Translations under genes and position numbers: made by a program
In this document: positions 1 through 12,697 of the stretch, piece by piece
Position numbering within the stretch: the stretch's first letter is position 1
How the letters are laid out: every line of letters begins with the position of its first letter
Origin: Clostridiales bacterium
GTDB taxonomy: Bacteria; Bacillota; Clostridia; Oscillospirales; Acutalibacteraceae
Assembly (NCBI GenBank): GCA_024684435.1
Contig: JAIKWV010000013.1
Coordinates: 89,830-153,829, forward strand
Reading direction: 5' to 3'
Length of the DNA: 64,000 nt
Notes under the pieces: generated by a model
What the model saw: the letters and a program-made list of their open reading frames with translations, nothing else
Told to the model about the DNA's origin: nothing
The model's database searches: none

Positions 1-3131
<3,131 letters not shown>

Positions 3132-3202
3132 AATTTCCCCGCTTAGTTTTTTATATATAAATATGATATCAATAAACAAAATTATGATACCGGAGGTTTG
3201 TC

Positions 3203-4348
3203 ATGGAATTAAAATTCAAGAACAAAAAATTCAACATTATGGTCATCGGCGACGTACATGAAAAATACGACGGCGGTAAAAATACCGAGGATTTTCTCCG
3301 TATGCTCAACAAAATGGCGGAGGAATTGAAGCCGGATCTTGCCATGTACATGGGCGATCTTGTCAGTCAGGACGTCTTTGACGAAAACGGCAACAGATAC
3401 CCGGCTACCAAGGAGCAGATCTTAGCTCAGATAGAGCGCATCACCGAGCCTGTCACCTCAAGGAATATCCCCTTTGCGCTGGTGTTCGGCAACCATGACG
3501 GAGAGGGCGAGGACGTATTCCCCAAGGAGACCCTGCTGGAGCTGTTCCGTCAGATACCCGGCTTTGTTGTTGACGATACCGTGGTAACAAAAGAGGATAT
3601 TTTCGGCTGCGGCAACGGCAATATCCTGATAAAGAGCAGTGACGGCACAAAGAATGTTTTCAATCTCTGGCTCATCGATTCTGGCAACCTCAACCCCGAC
3701 GGCGGCTACGCCTATGTTCAGCCGGATCAGATAGAATGGTATGAAAGGACAGCGGAAAAGCTCAAGGAGGAAAACGGCGGCGTTCCTCTCCCCGCGGCGG
3801 TGTTCCAGCATATCCCCATTCCCGAGGAGTATGAGCTACTGAAAAAGACGAGCAAGTTCAACCCCTTAAACACCAAGGGCTACGGAATAAATTCAGACAA
3901 GTACTATCTGCTTGACCGCGAAAAGGCCGCCGGTTACCTGGGCGAGGGTCCCGCCGCTCCCAACGTCAACAGCGGAGAATTTGACAGCTGGAAGCGTATG
4001 GGCGACGTGGTCTGCGCATTTTTCGGTCACGATCACATGAACGAATTCATCGGAGAGGTGGATGGCATCACCCTGCGTCAGTGCAGAGGCAGCGGCTTCC
4101 ATATCTACGGCGACGGGCTTAAGCAGGGGGTCTGTATGCTAAGGCTCAACGAAAACGATCCCCGCAATTTCCAGATAACCTCACATCATTACAGAGACTA
4201 TTTCGGCACAAAAAGCGAAACCATAAAGGGCTATATGCTTTTGTCAGACCGCTGGCACACAAACTTCAAGAAGGCTCTTACCGGTCTGGGTATCGTCACC
4301 GGAGTTACCGCCGCGTCAGTCATCGTTAAAAAGCTCAGAAAAAAATAA
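3203..4348 (+). CDS. Calcineurin-like metallophosphoesterase
   Basis: A 381-residue phosphoesterase with the complete two-metal signature: GDVHEKYDG near the N-terminus (DxH), MGDL (GD), GNHDGEG (GNHD), QHIPIP and GHDHMNEF (GHxH). A hydrophobic stretch followed by a basic tail (VIVKKLRKK) at the extreme C-terminus could anchor it to the membrane; there is no N-terminal signal peptide. GGAGG lies 8 bases before the ATG. A terminator follows directly, so it appears to be a single-gene unit. The substrate is unknown; purple acid phosphatase-like enzymes of this layout are common in clostridia. Confidence 0.88.
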   Translation: MELKFKNKKFNIMVIGDVHEKYDGGKNTEDFLRMLNKMAEELKPDLAMYMGDLVSQDVFDENGNRYPATKEQILAQIERITEPVTSRNIPFALVFGNHDGEGEDVFPKETLLELFRQIPGFVVDDTVVTKEDIFGCGNGNILIKSSDGTKNVFNLWLIDSGNLNPDGGYAYVQPDQIEWYERTAEKLKEENGGVPLPAAVFQHIPIPEEYELLKKTSKFNPLNTKGYGINSDKYYLLDREKAAGYLGEGPAAPNVNSGEFDSWKRMGDVVCAFFGHDHMNEFIGEVDGITLRQCRGSGFHIYGDGLKQGVCMLRLNENDPRNFQITSHHYRDYFGTKSETIKGYMLLSDRWHTNFKKALTGLGIVTGVTAASVIVKKLRKK

Positions 4349-4356
4349 AAAAACAG

Positions 4357-4390
4357 GCTGTCCCATTTCAAAAATGAGACAGCTTTTTAA
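4357..4390 (+). terminator. Rho-independent terminator after phosphoesterase
   Basis: GCTGTC/GACAGC stem extended by CATTT/AAATG-type pairing, followed by a T-run. Confidence 0.8.
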
Positions 4391-4419
4391 TAGTTTCTTT
4401 GAGAGGAGCTTTTATCATA

Positions 4420-6984
4420 ATGCTTTTTAAAAAATTTTTCGCCGCGCTTTTATCCATTATTCAGCTTGCGTTCACATCGGTATCTTACGTTAAGAACAAG
4501 CCCGTGCTTCCGCCCCTCTCCTCTTCCGGTATAACCGGCAACATCGACGAAAACACGCCCATGGCGGACACCATCCGCTACGCCGCCTCCTGCGCCAACA
4601 CCGTGCAGGGCGCGTATACCGACGGCGGCCGCGGCGCGTATCAACTGTCCAACAAACAGATGCGCCTGACCCACCGTCTCAGCGCTCTCGTCGGCAAAAC
4701 GGCGACCCTTCGGGACACGGAGGGCAACATATATGTCAGGAACAGCTTTGACGTATATTATACCGACCGGAACGGCACTACCCGTTACGCATCCGAAAGC
4801 GGCGCAGAGGCACGGATCAATACGATCCGCCTGGGTGAATACTATTATGACACCCACGTACGGGATATGGACTTTACCCTCACGGGCAAAAACGCCAAAT
4901 TTAAAGCGGACAAAAATTATCATGTGTACGCCGACCGTCTTTACGAACAGCTTTCCCTTTACGCTGTCAAGCCCACCACAGATTTACAGACCTTCGGCGC
5001 GGTGATACGCATACCGGCAGACACGGTTACCGCCGTGCAGATCAGAGACGCCGCCGGTATCCACGGCAATGTTGACGGCATTGACGCCGCATCTGTTGAG
5101 TATGCCGCGTTTGACATTGCGGGAACAGGCGTTTTCGCGGTGATCATCCCCTCCGACGGCTCCACCGGCAAGGTGACGGTCACGATGAATAAGGGTTATT
5201 ACATAATAGATCAGACCGCCGCCTACACCCCCGGCACAGGCATCAATCAGTACGATGAGACCGGCGGATATCAACTCAACACCGTGACCTTCGGCAGACG
5301 GCTGTACACCGACCGCACCCACAGCTTTGAGAAAGTGGACAAAGCGGCATGGCTGGAGCATAATCCTCTTACAGGCATAGCCGTCAAAGGCGGCAACGGC
5401 GCCGCAAAGTTCCTTGGCTATAATGCGCTTAACGGCGCTTACACCTTCTCCATGCGGGGCGCCGGTTTTAACACCGCCTACGCGAATCCCGATCTGCAGT
5501 TTGCCGCCTCCATAAGCATGACCGGCGACGGATATGACCGAGATATTGTTCTTCGCACCGCAGGTGAAAACGGCTGTCTTGAGGCGGGGGCTCTGCTTTC
5601 AGCGGATAAAATGCTGCTGCCCGTGGATGTTCAGGTCTGCAAGAATTTCCAGGGCGACGGTGGAGAACCGTTTTACAGTGTGCTTGACAGACAGTACGGC
5701 GACTGCTATATTCCCCTTCACATCTCTGCGAATAAGACCGAGACCTTCACGGTACTCAATCTCTATCAGAACTGGGGAAAATATCCCCTCAAGCAGCTTT
5801 CCTCAATTGAATACTATAAATCATATTATCATATTTCCACAGGCACCACGGAATCCAACTGCATACAGATATACAGCCCCAAAAGCTTCCTGCCCGATTT
5901 CCGCGGCAGAAGCGGAACAATGTGGAAGGAACAGCCTCAATTCAACTCCGTGGGCACCCTGCGGTTTGTGAACTTTCAAAGGAAATACTTAGGTCTGTTC
6001 GGCGACAAAGGAGATTACGGCGAATATGTTGACGGTAATATCAGAAGCGTGGGACAAACCTACAGCGATATCACCAACCGCTTTGCCGCGAACTGCGGCG
6101 CATATACATATGAACTGCGGCACGTGGAATTCCCTCAGACCGACGAGAACAGGACATTTTATCAGGTAAAGATCGACTTCCTGTCAGACATTACATTTTC
6201 AAACTTCCGCCGCGACTTTAACCTGTTCTATATTGACGGGAACTTTGTCACCTTCAATAAATGCGGCTATCTTGACGAAAACAACACGGCGGTCAGCAAA
6301 GATACCGTCACCTCCGGCAAAGATGTTTACCATGCTCTGGGCAGCGATCACCCTTACTTCGGCTTTTACAGCGTAACGGAGGAGACGGATCACCGTATCG
6401 ACGAATATTTCGGCAGTAACTGCGCCTTTATCGTCCGGGGCTTTTCCGTTGAAAAGGGCGGCAAGGCTTTCAGCGTTCCCCTGACTGTCCGCGAAAACGG
6501 AGACAGTGAGGCTAACAGCGCCTGCCTTACGCTGGATACCAAAAAGATAAGCTTCACCGCCGGAGACAGCATTACAGTTGATATGATACTGCTCCCCTGG
6601 GGCACGGGAAGAGAAACGAATGACGACAACGTCCGCGCCGTCAGATTTGACAGCGCCCTGCACCCCATGGCCGCGGCATCCGACAGATACACAGTACAGG
6701 AAGACGCTGTCATCCCCACGGTCAAGAGCGAGAATAACCGCGCGGAATTCACCGTCACCGGCGGAAAGAATAATGTTGCCGTCAAGGTGACCGGATTTAC
6801 AAAGCTTGCCCGTCCTCAGATACAGATGGAATACGGCGGCGTTTCTCAGCGTTTAGCCCTCCCCTCCTCCAACGGCTACGACGGATATTCCGTCAAATAC
6901 GAGGCGGACGGGACGTATACATATTCTTTTGTTTACACTGTGACCGATCCTGAAGCGGCATATAATTTCACCGTTGAGGTCTGA
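4420..6984 (+). CDS. Large secreted or membrane-anchored protein of unknown function
   Basis: 854 residues. A short basic N-terminus (MLFKKFF) and hydrophobic segment (AALLSIIQLAF) indicate a signal peptide or signal anchor; the rest is hydrophilic, rich in Tyr, Asp and Gly, as in beta-rich extracellular proteins. I recognise no catalytic motif or domain. The ATG at 4420 is chosen because GAGAGGAG ends about 11 bases upstream; an in-frame TTG at 4399 lacks such a site. It lies alone between two terminators whose hairpins are similar (CTGTCCC...GGCAGC type). Roles such as polysaccharide binding are possible but nothing seen establishes one. Confidence 0.7.
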   Translation: MLFKKFFAALLSIIQLAFTSVSYVKNKPVLPPLSSSGITGNIDENTPMADTIRYAASCANTVQGAYTDGGRGAYQLSNKQMRLTHRLSALVGKTATLRDTEGNIYVRNSFDVYYTDRNGTTRYASESGAEARINTIRLGEYYYDTHVRDMDFTLTGKNAKFKADKNYHVYADRLYEQLSLYAVKPTTDLQTFGAVIRIPADTVTAVQIRDAAGIHGNVDGIDAASVEYAAFDIAGTGVFAVIIPSDGSTGKVTVTMNKGYYIIDQTAAYTPGTGINQYDETGGYQLNTVTFGRRLYTDRTHSFEKVDKAAWLEHNPLTGIAVKGGNGAAKFLGYNALNGAYTFSMRGAGFNTAYANPDLQFAASISMTGDGYDRDIVLRTAGENGCLEAGALLSADKMLLPVDVQVCKNFQGDGGEPFYSVLDRQYGDCYIPLHISANKTETFTVLNLYQNWGKYPLKQLSSIEYYKSYYHISTGTTESNCIQIYSPKSFLPDFRGRSGTMWKEQPQFNSVGTLRFVNFQRKYLGLFGDKGDYGEYVDGNIRSVGQTYSDITNRFAANCGAYTYELRHVEFPQTDENRTFYQVKIDFLSDITFSNFRRDFNLFYIDGNFVTFNKCGYLDENNTAVSKDTVTSGKDVYHALGSDHPYFGFYSVTEETDHRIDEYFGSNCAFIVRGFSVEKGGKAFSVPLTVRENGDSEANSACLTLDTKKISFTAGDSITVDMILLPWGTGRETNDDNVRAVRFDSALHPMAAASDRYTVQEDAVIPTVKSENNRAEFTVTGGKNNVAVKVTGFTKLARPQIQMEYGGVSQRLALPSSNGYDGYSVKYEADGTYTYSFVYTVTDPEAAYNFTVEV

Positions 6985-7005
6985 TAATGTTTTTAAATAA
7001 AAATC

Positions 7006-7037
7006 AAGCTGTCCCATGTAAAAACGGGGCAGCTTTT
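7006..7037 (+). terminator. Terminator after the 854-residue secreted protein gene
   Basis: AAGCTGTCCC pairs with GGGGCAGCTT around an A-rich loop, followed by TTTT. Confidence 0.75.
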
Positions 7038-7076
7038 GATATATTATGTTGATTATTTTCAAGCAAGCATATCTGT

Positions 7077-7934
7077 TTAAAAATCTTCCAAAGTTGCGTA
7101 AATTGAAAAGCCGTAAATTTTCTTTATGCTTTCAGTTTCCTTAATGTGATATTTTCCTGAACCGCCCTTGCCGTCTTTTTTGTTTTCATAGAAAGTAAAG
7201 CCATATTCACTCAATTCTGAATTGATCGCTTGTTCATAGCTTGTATATTTTCCATCTGTATCGACTTCGCCATCATCAAATCCGTAAAGCTTACCGTTTT
7301 CATAATCATAATCACTCCCGTTTTCTTTATCCAGATACAGTCCCACTCCTCCTGTATATCCAGGATCAGTAACACCTTTAATCCAAGTGAATTTTCCATT
7401 TTGAAGCTTGTAAACATCATATTCGACTTCCCACGCCATAAATGATCTAAAGCTGCAAACACATATATAATCACTGTCTGATATAAAAACTTCCTGCGCC
7501 TCTCCGCGATAATCACCGTATGTGGTTTCATCGTATATATTGTCAGTGCCAATGTAATCGTTATTATAGTTCTGTGTCAATACATCCGAAACAATTACGT
7601 TTTTATCTTTCAATGTCATATAATATAAAGCAGTTTTCTTCACTGATCCGTTTGTCGCCGCAACACGTTCAAAGGCAAGCATTTCTGCCTGTCCGTCCCC
7701 GTTAAGATCGCGCAGGACATACCCCGAAAAATCCGGATCGAAATGATCCTTGTAATAAGCCTCAAGCAGATCATTTGCATCTGACGTTTTTGTTAAATCA
7801 CCGTTGTCAGATTTATCCTCCGTATTTTCTCCCGTCGCTTTCGTCCCCGGTACGTCAAGATTGTGTTCGGCACCGCAGGCGGTAAATGATAATAAAAGCA
7901 CAAGAGACATAAAGAACATCATAATTTTTTTCAC
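7077..7934 (-). CDS. Lipoprotein with DxNxDG calcium-type motif
   Basis: 285-residue putative lipoprotein. The signal peptide ends in a lipobox, SFTAC, at about residues 16-20, followed by a Ser/Thr/Asp-rich linker. A DLNGDGQAEML motif near residue 75 resembles EF-hand or FG-GAP-type calcium loops and recurs in other lipoproteins of this window (56-58 kb). The start is a GTG at 7934 with AAGGGGATT upstream. It is monocistronic. Function unknown; this is a common class of clostridial surface lipoproteins. Confidence 0.75.
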   Translation of the reverse strand: MKKIMMFFMSLVLLLSFTACGAEHNLDVPGTKATGENTEDKSDNGDLTKTSDANDLLEAYYKDHFDPDFSGYVLRDLNGDGQAEMLAFERVAATNGSVKKTALYYMTLKDKNVIVSDVLTQNYNNDYIGTDNIYDETTYGDYRGEAQEVFISDSDYICVCSFRSFMAWEVEYDVYKLQNGKFTWIKGVTDPGYTGGVGLYLDKENGSDYDYENGKLYGFDDGEVDTDGKYTSYEQAINSELSEYGFTFYENKKDGKGGSGKYHIKETESIKKIYGFSIYATLEDF

Positions 7935-8116
7935 AATTAAGAATCCCCTTTACTTGATAAACTGATTAACATTACCTGAAGCTTTTTCAGATCCGTTGAC
8001 GTTATATTACTACATCTGTTACTGATTTTCTACTCTTTTTAACACATCTTAATAAAATCTTAAGGTATGAATTGTATTCAGTCCATATTTTAGCGGCTAA
8101 TGTTTATAAACATCAA

Positions 8117-8157
8117 AAGGGGCTGTCTGTGCAGGTTTTCCTGCATGACAGCCCCTT
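8117..8157 (-). terminator. Strong terminator below the hydrogenase operon
   Basis: Long near-perfect hairpin (AAGGGGCTGTC...GACAGCCCCTT with an inner TGCAGG/CCTGCA stem), with TTTT following on the minus strand. Confidence 0.85.
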
Positions 8158-8187
8158 GATTTTATAATTATAAATTATTTGTACTTC

Positions 8188-9933
8188 TTATTTGTACTTC
8201 GGACGGGGAACGTATGAAGTATGAAGAACCTCATGCGCCTTATGACTGCCGGGCTTGCCGAGGAACTCCTCGTATACGCGCTTGACAGCCTCATTCTCAT
8301 GGGATTTACGCTTGGGCATAGCCTTATCCGTCTCATAAAGAGCGGATGCGCGGATAGCCGTAAGGTCAACGAAGTTGTGAACAACAGCGTGCTGGATAGG
8401 CTGACCGCCGCCGTTTACACAGCCGCCGGGACAACCCATGATCTCGATGAACTGGTAGTCCGCCGTGCCTGCTCTTACCTTGTCCATGACTATCTTGGCG
8501 TTCTTCATTCCGCTTGCTATGCAGACCTTGACATCCATGCCCGCCACGGAATAGGTCGCTTCCTTGACGCCCTGAAGTCCTCTGACCTCGGTGAATTCAA
8601 GGGGAGAATCGTTCTCCTGACCTGTGATCTTAACAACAGCCGTACGGAGAGCAGCCTCCATAACGCCGCCTGTTGTGCCGAAAATGACAGCGGCGCCTGT
8701 GCTGTCGCCCATGGGATTATCGTACTCTTCATCGGGAAGATGATTGAAGTAGATACCTGCGCTCTCGATCATTCTCGCAAGCTCACGGGTGGTAAGGGAA
8801 ACATCAACGTCGGGATAACCGGAAGCGTTCTGATCGTCTCTCTTGTTCTCGAACTTCTTTGCCGTACAGGGCATGATACCCACAACAAATATGTTCTTGG
8901 GATCGATACCCATCTTCTCCGCATACCAGGTCTTGATCATCGCGCCCTGCATCTGCTGAGGTGACTTGCAGGTTGAAAGATGGTCAAGCTGATCGGGATA
9001 ATAATGCTCGCAGTACTTTATCCATCCGGGTGAGCAGGAGGTGATCATGGGCAGAACGCCACCGTTCTGGATCCTCTCAAGAAGCTCGTTGGACTCTTCC
9101 ATAATGGTAAGATCCGCGCCGAAGTCGGTATCGAACACCTTATCGAAGCCAAGTCTGCGAAGAGCCGCCACCATCTTGCCCTGAACATTGGTGCCCAGAT
9201 GCATACCGAAGCACTCGCCGAGAGTAACTCTGATGGAAGGAGCCGTGTGGACAACAACGAATTTTTCGGGATCGTTGATGGCCTCGAGGACCTTGTCCGT
9301 CTCGTCCTTTTCTCTCAATGCGCCGGTGGGGCAGTTTACTATACACTGACCGCAGGAGATACATGAAACATCGGCAAGATCCTTCTCAAAGGCGGAACCG
9401 ATGTGGGTATCAAATCCGCGGGCATTTGCTCCGATAACGGAAATGTTCTGATTGTCGCAAGCTGCTACACAGCGGCGGCAAAGGATACATTTGTTGTTAT
9501 CTCTTATCATATGGGCTGCGGAATCGTCGAAATCGTAACGGACGTTCTCGCCCTTGAAGTAATCCTCATCGTCAACGCCGAATTCCTTGCAGAGCTTCTG
9601 AAGCTCGCAGTTGCCGGAACGGACGCAGGAAAGGCACTTCTTGTCGTGGGTGGAAAGAATAAGCTCAAGGGTCAGCTTGCGGCTTCTTCTTACCTTTTCG
9701 GTGTTAGTGAAGATCTCCATACCCTCGTTTACGGGGTACACGCAGGCGGTAACAAGGCTCCTTGCGCCTTTTACCTCTACCATGCAGATACGGCAGGCGC
9801 CGATCTGATTGATCTTCTTAAGGAAGCACAGGGTCGGGATCTCGATCCCGGCGTAACGGGCAGCCTCAAGAATCGATATACCGTTAGGCACACTCAAGGG
9901 CATGCCGTTTATTTTAATATTCACCATTTCCAT
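8188..9933 (-). CDS. hndD: NAD(P)-linked [FeFe] hydrogenase catalytic subunit HndD/HydA
   Basis: 581-residue catalytic subunit that reduces protons or oxidises H2. An N-terminal plant-type [2Fe-2S] domain (CFLKKINQIGACRICM...C) is followed by a His/Cys [4Fe-4S] site (HDKKCLSC...C), two [4Fe-4S] motifs (CILCRRCVAAC, CISCGQCIVNC) and the H-cluster domain with L1 TSCSPGW, L2 MPCTAKKFE and L3 MGCPGGCVNGGGQP. L1 has Ser where the usual TSCCPxW has its second Cys; see findings. It is the last gene of an operon with hndA, hndB and hndC, whose products link it to NAD(P)H, and possibly ferredoxin by electron bifurcation. GAAAGGAG precedes the ATG. Confidence 0.93.
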   Translation of the reverse strand: MEMVNIKINGMPLSVPNGISILEAARYAGIEIPTLCFLKKINQIGACRICMVEVKGARSLVTACVYPVNEGMEIFTNTEKVRRSRKLTLELILSTHDKKCLSCVRSGNCELQKLCKEFGVDDEDYFKGENVRYDFDDSAAHMIRDNNKCILCRRCVAACDNQNISVIGANARGFDTHIGSAFEKDLADVSCISCGQCIVNCPTGALREKDETDKVLEAINDPEKFVVVHTAPSIRVTLGECFGMHLGTNVQGKMVAALRRLGFDKVFDTDFGADLTIMEESNELLERIQNGGVLPMITSCSPGWIKYCEHYYPDQLDHLSTCKSPQQMQGAMIKTWYAEKMGIDPKNIFVVGIMPCTAKKFENKRDDQNASGYPDVDVSLTTRELARMIESAGIYFNHLPDEEYDNPMGDSTGAAVIFGTTGGVMEAALRTAVVKITGQENDSPLEFTEVRGLQGVKEATYSVAGMDVKVCIASGMKNAKIVMDKVRAGTADYQFIEIMGCPGGCVNGGGQPIQHAVVHNFVDLTAIRASALYETDKAMPKRKSHENEAVKRVYEEFLGKPGSHKAHEVLHTSYVPRPKYK

Positions 9934-9952
9934 TTATGGCACACTCCTTTCG

Positions 9953-11740
9953 TTATTTCTTGCTTATAGCGTTAAAGTTACAATTTTCCATACATGCGCC
10001 GCACTTGATACATACCGAAGGATCAATGGTGTGCGGGTTCTTGACGGTACCTGAGATAGCGCCTACGGGACAGGCTCTTGCGCACTTGGTACAGCCCTTA
10101 CATTTTGCGGGATCGATCACATAGTTGAGCAGAGCCTTACATACGCCTGCGGGGCACTTCTTGTCCACAACGTGGGCGATGTATTCGTCTCTGAAGAACT
10201 TGAGGGTGGCAAGCACCGGGTTGGGCGCTGTCTGACCAAGACCGCAAAGAGAATTCTGCTTGATGTAATAAGCAAGCTCCTCAAGCTTGTCAATATCCTC
10301 CAGCGTGCCGTTGCCGCTGGTGATCTTTTCAAGGAGCTCCATCATGCGCTTTGTACCGATACGGCAGGGTGAGCATTTGCCGCAGGACTCGTCAACAGTG
10401 AAATCCAGGAAGAACTTCGCGATATCCACCATACAGTTGTCCTCGTCCATTACGATAAGTCCGCCGGAACCCATCATGCAGCCGATGGCTGTAAGGTTGT
10501 CGTAGTCGATGGGGGTGTCGATAAGGCTTGCTGGGATACATCCTCCGGAGGGACCGCCTGTCTGCGCGGCCTTGAACTTCTTTCCGCCGGGAATACCGCC
10601 GCCGATGTCCTCGATGACCTCACGGAGCGTTGTGCCCATGGGGATCTCAACAAGTCCGGTGTTTTTAATCTTGCCGCCTAAAGCGAATACCTTTGTGCCC
10701 TTTGAGCGTTCGGTACCCATTGAGGCGAACTGCTCAGCGCCGTGGAGAAGTATCTGAGGAATGTTTGCAAAGGTCTCAACGTTGTTTTCGGTGGTGGGTT
10801 TGCCGAACAGACCCTTTACCGCCGGATAGGGAGGACGGGGACGGGGTTCGCCTCTGTTGCCCTCGATGGATGTCATAAGCGCTGTCTCCTCGCCGCAAAC
10901 GAAGGCGCCGGCGCCCAGACGGATATGAAGATCGAAATCAAAACCTGAATCAAAAATATTCTTGCCAAGCAAGCCAAGCTCTTTAGCCTGACCGATGGCG
11001 ATCTCAAGACGTTTAACAGCTATGGGGTACTCCGCGCGGACGTAGATGTAACCCTCGGTAGCGCCTGTGGCATAACCGCAGATGGTCATTGCCTCGATGA
11101 TGGCGTGGGGGTCGCCCTCAAGAACGGAACGGTCCATGAACGCGCCGGGGTCGCCCTCGTCGGCGTTACATACGACGTACTTCTGGTCAGCCTGATTCTT
11201 GGCTGTGAATTCCCACTTGAGACCGGTGGGGAATCCGCCGCCGCCTCTGCCTCTCAGACCTGAATCCTTGACTACCTTGATAACGTCGGCTGGAGTCATT
11301 TCCGTAAGGCACTTTGCAAGAGCCTGATAGCCGTCCATCGCTATGTATTCGTTTATGTTTTCGGGATCGATAACGCCGCAGTTGCGAAGCGCTATTCTGT
11401 GCTGCTTTTTGTAGAAATCTGTCTCATTCAGGGACTTAGCCATATTGAGGCTGCTGTCCTCTTTGTAGATAAGACGCTTGACCGGACGACCCTTGAGCAG
11501 GTGCTCCTCAACGATCTCGGGAACATCTTCCACCTTTACTCCGCAGTAGAAGCAGCCCTCGGGGTAGACGATCATGATAGGACCGATTGCGCAGAGACCG
11601 AAGCAGCCGGTTTTGATGACCTTGATCTCTTCGGCAAGGCCCGCCTCTGCGATGGAATCTTCGAGAGCCTTGATGATTTCCAAGCTGTTTGAGGAGGTAC
11701 AACCGGTACCGCCGCAAACAAGTACATGGGCACGATACAT
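9953..11740 (-). CDS. hndC: Hydrogenase NADH-dehydrogenase-type flavoprotein subunit HndC (NuoF-like)
   Basis: 595 residues. It carries an N-terminal thioredoxin-like [2Fe-2S] domain (CGGTGCTSS...CFGLC), then the NuoF core with FMN loop GLRGRGGGGFPTGLKWEF, NADH-site segment GAGAFVCGEETAL, an SLBB domain and a [4Fe-4S] site (ESCGKCSPCRIG...C). A C-terminal pair of ferredoxin [4Fe-4S] motifs follows (CKGCTKCARACP, CIKCGACMENC). This layout is that of the HydB/HndC flavin subunit of multimeric, often bifurcating, hydrogenases. AGGAGG precedes its ATG; 19 bases separate it from hndB and about 20 from hndD. Confidence 0.93.
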   Translation of the reverse strand: MYRAHVLVCGGTGCTSSNSLEIIKALEDSIAEAGLAEEIKVIKTGCFGLCAIGPIMIVYPEGCFYCGVKVEDVPEIVEEHLLKGRPVKRLIYKEDSSLNMAKSLNETDFYKKQHRIALRNCGVIDPENINEYIAMDGYQALAKCLTEMTPADVIKVVKDSGLRGRGGGGFPTGLKWEFTAKNQADQKYVVCNADEGDPGAFMDRSVLEGDPHAIIEAMTICGYATGATEGYIYVRAEYPIAVKRLEIAIGQAKELGLLGKNIFDSGFDFDLHIRLGAGAFVCGEETALMTSIEGNRGEPRPRPPYPAVKGLFGKPTTENNVETFANIPQILLHGAEQFASMGTERSKGTKVFALGGKIKNTGLVEIPMGTTLREVIEDIGGGIPGGKKFKAAQTGGPSGGCIPASLIDTPIDYDNLTAIGCMMGSGGLIVMDEDNCMVDIAKFFLDFTVDESCGKCSPCRIGTKRMMELLEKITSGNGTLEDIDKLEELAYYIKQNSLCGLGQTAPNPVLATLKFFRDEYIAHVVDKKCPAGVCKALLNYVIDPAKCKGCTKCARACPVGAISGTVKNPHTIDPSVCIKCGACMENCNFNAISKK

Positions 11741-11758
11741 AAGTTTAATCCTCCTAAA

Positions 11759-12130
11759 TTATTTGGCGATTGCGCCTATTGTGTATTCTTCAACCACATT
11801 GCCGTTGACAATGTGGTCATTTACGACCTTTGCGACCTTGTCGGCTGTCATTTTAACGTATGTTACCTTTTCCTCGCCGGGGATGAACACCTCAACGATG
11901 GGCTCATACTGGCACATGCCGATGCAGCCTGTCTGAGAAACGCTTACACCGTCAAGCTTACGGCGGGCGACCTCGTTAACGAACTCGTTGAGCACCGGGC
12001 GGGCGCCTGCCGCGATACCGCAGGTAGCCATGCCCACGACTATGCGCTTAAGCTCCGTGTTATCATCTCTGACAGTCATTGTTGACTTAGCTTTTTCTCT
12101 GATAGCGTTTAATTCAGCTAATGATTTCAT
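11759..12130 (-). CDS. hndB: Hydrogenase [2Fe-2S] thioredoxin-like subunit HndB
   Basis: 123-residue (2Fe-2S) ferredoxin-like protein. After a helical N-terminus it shows the thioredoxin-fold ferredoxin pattern CGIAAGARPVL and later CIGMCQYEP, matching the HndB subunit of NADP-reducing hydrogenase. It probably relays electrons between the flavoprotein and the catalytic subunit. It sits between the ATPase-domain gene and hndC, with AAGGAATG upstream of the ATG. Confidence 0.87.
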   Translation of the reverse strand: MKSLAELNAIREKAKSTMTVRDDNTELKRIVVGMATCGIAAGARPVLNEFVNEVARRKLDGVSVSQTGCIGMCQYEPIVEVFIPGEEKVTYVKMTADKVAKVVNDHIVNGNVVEEYTIGAIAK

Positions 12131-12149
12131 AAAACTTATTCATTCCTTT

Positions 12150-12692
12150 CTATTGGAGTAATAATTCCGTTTGTTCCTTAAAGTATTCGTTCATCCACTC
12201 GACCACATCGGGAGTATCTAAAGGCACATCCCCCAGTATTTCTTTCAACTCCCGGGTATCAAGGGCAAACTCTTTACCGTCTATACGGTAGGTGAACCGG
12301 AAATCCCTGTCGGTATTCATCGTTATCAGGGTGATCACCGTGGAGCGTATATCGCCCAAAGGGGTAAAATCAATACTGCCGGTGTTGAAATGTGTGGTCA
12401 CTCGGGTGCCTTCACCCAGCTTTGAATATATTTCAAAGCTGCCCCCCGTCTGCTCCGCCGCCATTTTGAACAGCGGGATCCCCATGCCCACCTTTCTGGT
12501 GGTCCTGGTGGTAAAAAACGGATCCGTGATGCTTGCGGTCTGTTCCTCGGACATGCCCTTGCCGTTATCATATATGCCAATGAGCAGATCTCCGGCGGTT
12601 CTGTCTTCCACAAGCTCTATTTCAATAAGTGAAGCACCTGCTGAAATCGAATTCTGGGCAATATCCAGAATGTTGAGAGACAATTCACGCAT
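12150..12692 (-). CDS. Small GHKL-type ATP-binding protein in the hydrogenase operon
   Basis: 180 residues with the Bergerat ATP-binding fold of histidine kinases: N box DIAQNSI, G1 box DNGKGMS, F box DPFFTTR and G2 box GMGIPLF. No phosphoacceptor His domain or sensor is present, so it resembles anti-sigma/serine kinase-type ATPases more than a complete sensor kinase. It begins 5 bases after hndA stops and lacks an obvious Shine-Dalgarno site, implying translational coupling. Genes of this kind recur in clostridial hydrogenase operons; a regulatory role is an inference. Confidence 0.8.
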   Translation of the reverse strand: MRELSLNILDIAQNSISAGASLIEIELVEDRTAGDLLIGIYDNGKGMSEEQTASITDPFFTTRTTRKVGMGIPLFKMAAEQTGGSFEIYSKLGEGTRVTTHFNTGSIDFTPLGDIRSTVITLITMNTDRDFRFTYRIDGKEFALDTRELKEILGDVPLDTPDVVEWMNEYFKEQTELLLQ

Positions 12693-12697
12693 ATTGA

